DNA from: RGIG3701 sp030530205
GTDB lineage: Bacteria; Planctomycetota; Planctomycetia; Pirellulales; Thermoguttaceae
Direction of reading: 5' to 3'
Length of the DNA: 26,209 nucleotides
Assembly (NCBI GenBank): GCA_030530205.1
Contig: JAUMVK010000052.1
Span: 1-26,209 of the forward strand
Part shown: positions 23,118-26,209 of the stretch, piece after piece
Layout: each line of letters starts with the position of its first letter
How positions within the stretch are numbered: position 1 is the first letter of the stretch
Program-made: the position numbers and the translations under genes
Notes under the pieces: model-generated
Told to the model about the DNA's origin: nothing
What the model saw: the letters and a program-made list of their open reading frames with translations, nothing else
Databases searched by the model: none

Positions 23118-24895
23118 TTGTCGATCTTGATCGAAAGCTCTTTCATCTGTTTGTCGTCCACGAATCCCGGCGCGCCGCTCATCAGGTCGGTCGCCCGGGC
23201 CGTCTTCGGGAAGGCGATCACGTCGCGGATCGAGTCGAGGCCGGCGAAAATCATCGTCAGACGGTCAAGACCCAGCGCAATACCGCCGTGGGGCGGAGCG
23301 CCGAAACGAAGCGCGTCGAGCAGGAAGCCGAAGCGGTCTTTCGCGGTCTCCTCGTCGATGTTCAGGAGCTTGAAGATCTTCTGCTGGAGCGCGTTATCGT
23401 GGATTCGGATGGAGCCGCCGCCCGCCTCGAAGCCGTTGATCACGATGTCGTACGCCGCGGCACGGCACGCACGCGGGTCGGAATCCAGCAAATGTTCGTC
23501 CTCCGGAAGCGGTGCGGTGAATGGGTGATGCACGGCGACCCACCGGTTTTCCTCGTCGTCCCACTCGAGCATCGGGAAATCCACGATCCACGAGAAACTG
23601 AAAGATTTCGGGTCATAAAGTTTCAGTTCTTTGCCCAGTCTGCGGCGCAAGCCGTTCAGCGCGCGGCAGCTCGTCTCGAACGTGTCAGCGATGATGAACG
23701 CGATGTCGCCGTCTTCCATCCCCAGACGTTCCTTGAAGCGGGCGAGGAAATCTGCGTCGAAGAATTTCGCGATCGGCGCCTGAAGCGTTCCTTCGGCCCC
23801 TTTGAAGAACGCGAGGCCCTTCACGCCGAAGTTTTCTTTCGCCCATGAGGTCATTTCATCGATGGTTTTGCGCGAGTATTTGTCGGCCGCGCCCTTCGCG
23901 ACCACCGCACGCACGCGGTTTCCGGCGTCTGCCGTCGAGCGGAAAACGCTGAATTCGCACTCTTTCGCCAGGTCGGTCAGGTCGATCAGTTCCATTCCGA
24001 AACGCAGGTCCGGGGCGTCGTGGCCGTAACGCTCCATCGCCTCGGCGTAGCTCATGCGCGGAAGCGGGAGCTGAAGTTCCATTCCCAGGACTTCTTTCGC
24101 GAGGCGGGCGATGAGGCCTTCCATCATCCCCATCACGTCGTCCATCTTCACGAAAGCCATTTCCATGTCGATCTGGGTGAATTCCGGCTGGCGGTCGGCC
24201 CGGAGGTCTTCGTCACGGAAGCACCGCGCGACCTGAACGTAGCGGTCGAAACCGGCGATCATGAGGAGCTGCTTGTAGAGCTGCGGCGACTGCGGAAGCG
24301 CGTAGAATTTCCCGGCGTGAATACGGCTCGGAACGAGGTAGTCGCGCGCCCCTTCCGGCGTGCTGCGGCCAAGCATCGGGGTTTCCACTTCCAGGAAGCC
24401 CTGCTCGTCGGTGTAGTCGCGCATGATTTTCACGATGCGGTGCCTCAGGGCCAGTGCCTTCTGCATGTCGGGGCGGCGCAGGTCGAGGTAGCGGTACTGC
24501 AGACGCACGTCTTCGCTCGGCAGATCCGGGATCCCGGGCTGGACCGGCGGCACGTCGCTGCGGTTGAGAATGGTCAGTTCCAGCGGCCGGATCTCAATTT
24601 CACCGGTCGCCAGAGCGCGGTTTTCGCCCCCTTCCGGACGGCGGATCACTTCACCTTTGACCTGAAGCACGAATTCCATGCGGCACGTGCGCACCTTCTG
24701 GAGCAAGGCCTCGGCCTCCTCGGGGGAGTTGCCGGCATCGGGGGAGAAAGTGACCTGGGTGATCCCGTAACGGTCGCGCAGCCAAATAAAGGAAAGACCG
24801 CCCTGGTCGCGCTGATGGTCGAGCCACCCGCAAAGGGTGACGATTTGCCCGGCGTTTTCTTTGCGAAGCTCGCCGCAAGTATGAGTTCTGTACAC
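23114..24895 (-). CDS. aspS: Aspartyl-tRNA synthetase
   Basis: AspRS charges tRNA-Asp with aspartate. The 593 residues match the bacterial type. An N-terminal anticodon-binding OB fold (about 1-110) is followed by the class II core with motif 2 FRDEDLRADRQPEFTQID, the bacterial GAD insertion, and motif 3 GLDRLTMI near the C-terminus. The start codon is GTG, with AGGAG six bases upstream. In the OB fold, the position that separates discriminating (Leu) from non-discriminating (His) enzymes reads Gln31 in QRDQGG, so it is unclear whether tRNA-Asn is also charged. A minus-strand promoter candidate lies about 50 bp upstream. The gene overlaps mqnA by four bases. Confidence 0.96.
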   Translation of the reverse strand: MYRTHTCGELRKENAGQIVTLCGWLDHQRDQGGLSFIWLRDRYGITQVTFSPDAGNSPEEAEALLQKVRTCRMEFVLQVKGEVIRRPEGGENRALATGEIEIRPLELTILNRSDVPPVQPGIPDLPSEDVRLQYRYLDLRRPDMQKALALRHRIVKIMRDYTDEQGFLEVETPMLGRSTPEGARDYLVPSRIHAGKFYALPQSPQLYKQLLMIAGFDRYVQVARCFRDEDLRADRQPEFTQIDMEMAFVKMDDVMGMMEGLIARLAKEVLGMELQLPLPRMSYAEAMERYGHDAPDLRFGMELIDLTDLAKECEFSVFRSTADAGNRVRAVVAKGAADKYSRKTIDEMTSWAKENFGVKGLAFFKGAEGTLQAPIAKFFDADFLARFKERLGMEDGDIAFIIADTFETSCRALNGLRRRLGKELKLYDPKSFSFSWIVDFPMLEWDDEENRWVAVHHPFTAPLPEDEHLLDSDPRACRAAAYDIVINGFEAGGGSIRIHDNALQQKIFKLLNIDEETAKDRFGFLLDALRFGAPPHGGIALGLDRLTMIFAGLDSIRDVIAFPKTARATDLMSGAPGFVDDKQMKELSIKIDK

Positions 24896-24951
24896 AGTAC
24901 GCTCCTAACGTTTCAAGTAAAGTCTGGAAATCTGCAAAAACTAATCCCTAT

Positions 24952-24979
24952 AGTTTACACCAGAGCGAAAAAAACGCAA
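24952..24979 (-). promoter_or_regulatory. Putative promoter of aspS-mqnA
   Basis: On the minus strand TTGCGT (24979-24974) and TAAACT (24957-24952) are 16 bp apart, followed by TATAGGG. The boxes are imperfect, but this is the best candidate upstream of aspS. Confidence 0.4.
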
Positions 24980-25055
24980 GGAGGGGGGCTTTTTAAATTA
25001 GAAATTAGGAACGAGGAATTTTGGTGAGAGCGTTTCTCCAAGGGCAGACGCTATT

Positions 25056-25328
25056 CGCTTCCAACCTTTATTTAAACACGGATTTTCACGGATTTTCACG
25101 GAATTTCACGCATTAAAAGGATTAGAAGGATTCTGTATTCTAACGATTTTGAATTTTTGTAAATCGGAGAGGTTTTAAAGGAAGAAGGTTGAATATCGCG
25201 TTTTACGCAGCGTAAACAACATTGGCACATCCGGTACGCGGTTGCCGGATGAACCATTTAAAACAAAACAAAATCCTTTTAATCCATTTAATCCGTGAAA
25301 ATCCGTGTTTAAATAATAGTTGGAAGCG
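25056..25328. repeat. ATTTAAACACGG inverted-repeat element, copy 5, long form with outer arms
   Basis: The core (25070-25314) is 245 bp, about twice the size of the other copies. The arms carry the same GGATT modules, but the centre is a different 130 bp sequence with its own hairpin CATCCGG/CCGGATG (about 25229-25252). Outside the core CGCTTCCAAC (25056-25065) pairs perfectly with GTTGGAAGCG (25319-25328). The element fills the middle of the 507 bp gap (24896-25402) between aspS and rdgB; apart from the aspS promoter, nothing else was recognised there. Confidence 0.9.
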
Positions 25329-25402
25329 CAATGGGTTTTGTGTTGGGAGAAGTTTTACCGGCGCGTAATTCCGCGCTGCGCGCTTCATTTACCGCCTTCC
25401 AT

Positions 25403-26032
25403 TTATGCGTCTTTGCTGAAAAACTGGACCAGTTTCTCCGAAAACTCGCGCAGGGCGCAGGCGCGGTGGCTGATGCACGCCTTGATTTCGGGCGCAAGCT
25501 CGCCGAACGTCTTGTGGTACTCGACGATCTCGAAAAGCGGGTCGTAGCCGAAGCCGTTCGAGCCGTGGCGTTCAGTGAGGATCCGGCCGTAACAGTAGTT
25601 TTCCGCCTCGGCGACGATTTTTCCTTCCGGGTCGCTCAGAGCGATGTGGCAGACGTACCGCGCACCTCTTTTTTCCGGAGGCAGATCCCCCAACTCGGCC
25701 AGGAGTTTGTCGTTATTGGCCTCGTCGTTCTTTTCACGCTCGGCAAACGGTTTCCCGGCATAACGTGAGGAATACACCCCGGGACGGCCGCCAAGGGCTT
25801 CGACTTCCAGACCGCTGTCCTCGCCGATGACCCAGGCGTTGAGGAGTTTCGCCTGTTCTGTGGCTTTCAGGTGGGCGTTCTCGGCAAAAGTCTTGCCGGT
25901 TTCCTCCACGTCAATGGAATTAGGGTACTGGGAGAGATCGTGAATTTCGAAGCCAAGCGGGGCCAGAAGGCCAACGAGCTCCGCCTTTTTCTTTTGGTTG
26001 TGACTGCCGAGGACGAGCGGGGGATACTTCAT
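25403..26032 (-). CDS. rdgB: XTP/dITP diphosphatase (RdgB/HAM1)
   Basis: This enzyme hydrolyses non-canonical purine triphosphates (XTP, ITP, dITP) to monophosphates and keeps them out of DNA and RNA. The start at 26032 gives 209 residues, the family length, and is preceded by AAGGA at good spacing. Longer in-frame starts up to 26203 would read through hairpins and are rejected. The protein begins with LVLGSHNQKKKAEL, corresponding to the TxNxxK substrate motif with Ser for Thr. It then has ETGKTFAENAHLKA, the acidic catalytic segment VIGEDSGLEVEALGG, GVYSSRYAG, and near the C-terminus GSNGFGYDPLF followed by ISHRACALREF. All key residues are present. Confidence 0.95.
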   Translation of the reverse strand: MKYPPLVLGSHNQKKKAELVGLLAPLGFEIHDLSQYPNSIDVEETGKTFAENAHLKATEQAKLLNAWVIGEDSGLEVEALGGRPGVYSSRYAGKPFAEREKNDEANNDKLLAELGDLPPEKRGARYVCHIALSDPEGKIVAEAENYCYGRILTERHGSNGFGYDPLFEIVEYHKTFGELAPEIKACISHRACALREFSEKLVQFFSKDA

Positions 26033-26131
26033 GGGAAATCCTTTAATCAGGGTCATTTGAGGGACGTTTTTCATTACGTTCCTGATTATTTTCGCATTTT
26101 CCCAGAAAAATGGAAGGGGGACCCCCTGCGA

Positions 26132-26154
26132 GGACGACGCTTCCAGCGTCGTCC
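26132..26154. repeat. TTCCA-loop hairpin, copy 3
   Basis: GGACGACGC (26132-26140) and GCGTCGTCC (26146-26154) form a 9 bp perfect stem around TTCCA, matching the hairpins at 14868 and 18568. It lies upstream of rdgB; it may belong to the end of a gene beyond the window. Confidence 0.75.
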
Positions 26155-26162
26155 TATGGAGT

Positions 26163-26197
26163 GCGGCAATACAGAAGCCGAAGGCTTCATTTGCCGC
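26163..26197. repeat. Two-step hairpin at right edge
   Basis: Outer arms GCGGCAA (26163-26169) and TTGCCGC (26191-26197) and inner arms GAAGCC (26174-26179) and GGCTTC (26183-26188) form a bulged hairpin. No promoter or gene was seen from 26155 to the end. Confidence 0.6.
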
Positions 26198-26209
26198 TTT
26201 CACTTAGCG

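Noticed and set aside
11299..25314. Repeat elements as a CRISPR array
   Set aside because: The copies are kilobases apart and are inverted repeats with unrelated flanks; there are no regular spacers and no cas genes.
26033..26203. 57-residue N-terminal extension of RdgB
   Set aside because: It reads through two hairpins, is absent from the family, and the ATG at 26032 has a Shine-Dalgarno sequence.

Overview
The window most likely comes from a member of the Planctomycetota. The evidence is a HYExAFE-type protein (a family I know only from that phylum), an RpoA with an N-terminus of planctomycete type, a ribosomal protein L17 with large insertions, an MqnA of the futalosine menaquinone route, and Tat-exported proteins. 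Coding DNA is moderately GC-rich. Many spacers, especially 1711-1866, 3159-3593 and 8974-9200, are very AT-rich. The exact lineage cannot be read from the sequence.

Left part (1-5870). A large acidic, repeat-containing, single-span membrane protein of unknown function runs off the left edge. It is followed by acpS (holo-ACP synthase), a SAM methyltransferase, the HYExAFE protein with a possible PD-(D/E)XK nuclease core, and murE with an altered amino-acid recognition motif. A two-way terminator separates murE from the next block. Middle (5887-11144). The alpha-operon remnant rpmJ-rpsM-rpsK-rpoA-rplQ lies on the minus strand without rpsD and with unusually wide spacers. Divergent from it is the ABC-F ATPase gene uup.

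Right part (11145-26209). A PfkB-family sugar/nucleoside kinase and a CPBP membrane protease lie on the minus strand. The CPBP gene and a yqhD-type alcohol dehydrogenase diverge from what looks like one bidirectional promoter with overlapping -10 boxes. Next are three tandem paralogs of a Tat-exported TIM-barrel protein with a GH20-like HxGxDE motif. The array is bounded on both sides by the same small hairpin. Copies 2 and 3 each follow a long inverted repeat and an almost identical TTGACA-17-TAAAAT promoter. Then come an M29 aminopeptidase, a secreted LVIVD-repeat propeller, the translationally coupled pair aspS-mqnA, and rdgB.

The most striking non-genic feature is a family of five inverted-repeat elements with ATTTAAACACGG termini and GGATT-rich arms, at about 11299, 15985, 17296, 19928 and 25070. 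In some copies the flanks extend the palindrome with sequences that differ between copies but stay self-complementary; one copy sits inside a 360 bp composite palindrome. A second family of small hairpins with an invariant TTCCA loop and a compensatory stem change occurs three times. No tRNA, rRNA, CRISPR array, transposase or phage gene was seen. I found no convincing new multi-gene defence or metabolic system. The candidates for novelty are the repeat elements, the triplicated exported protein, the large acidic membrane protein and the HYExAFE protein.
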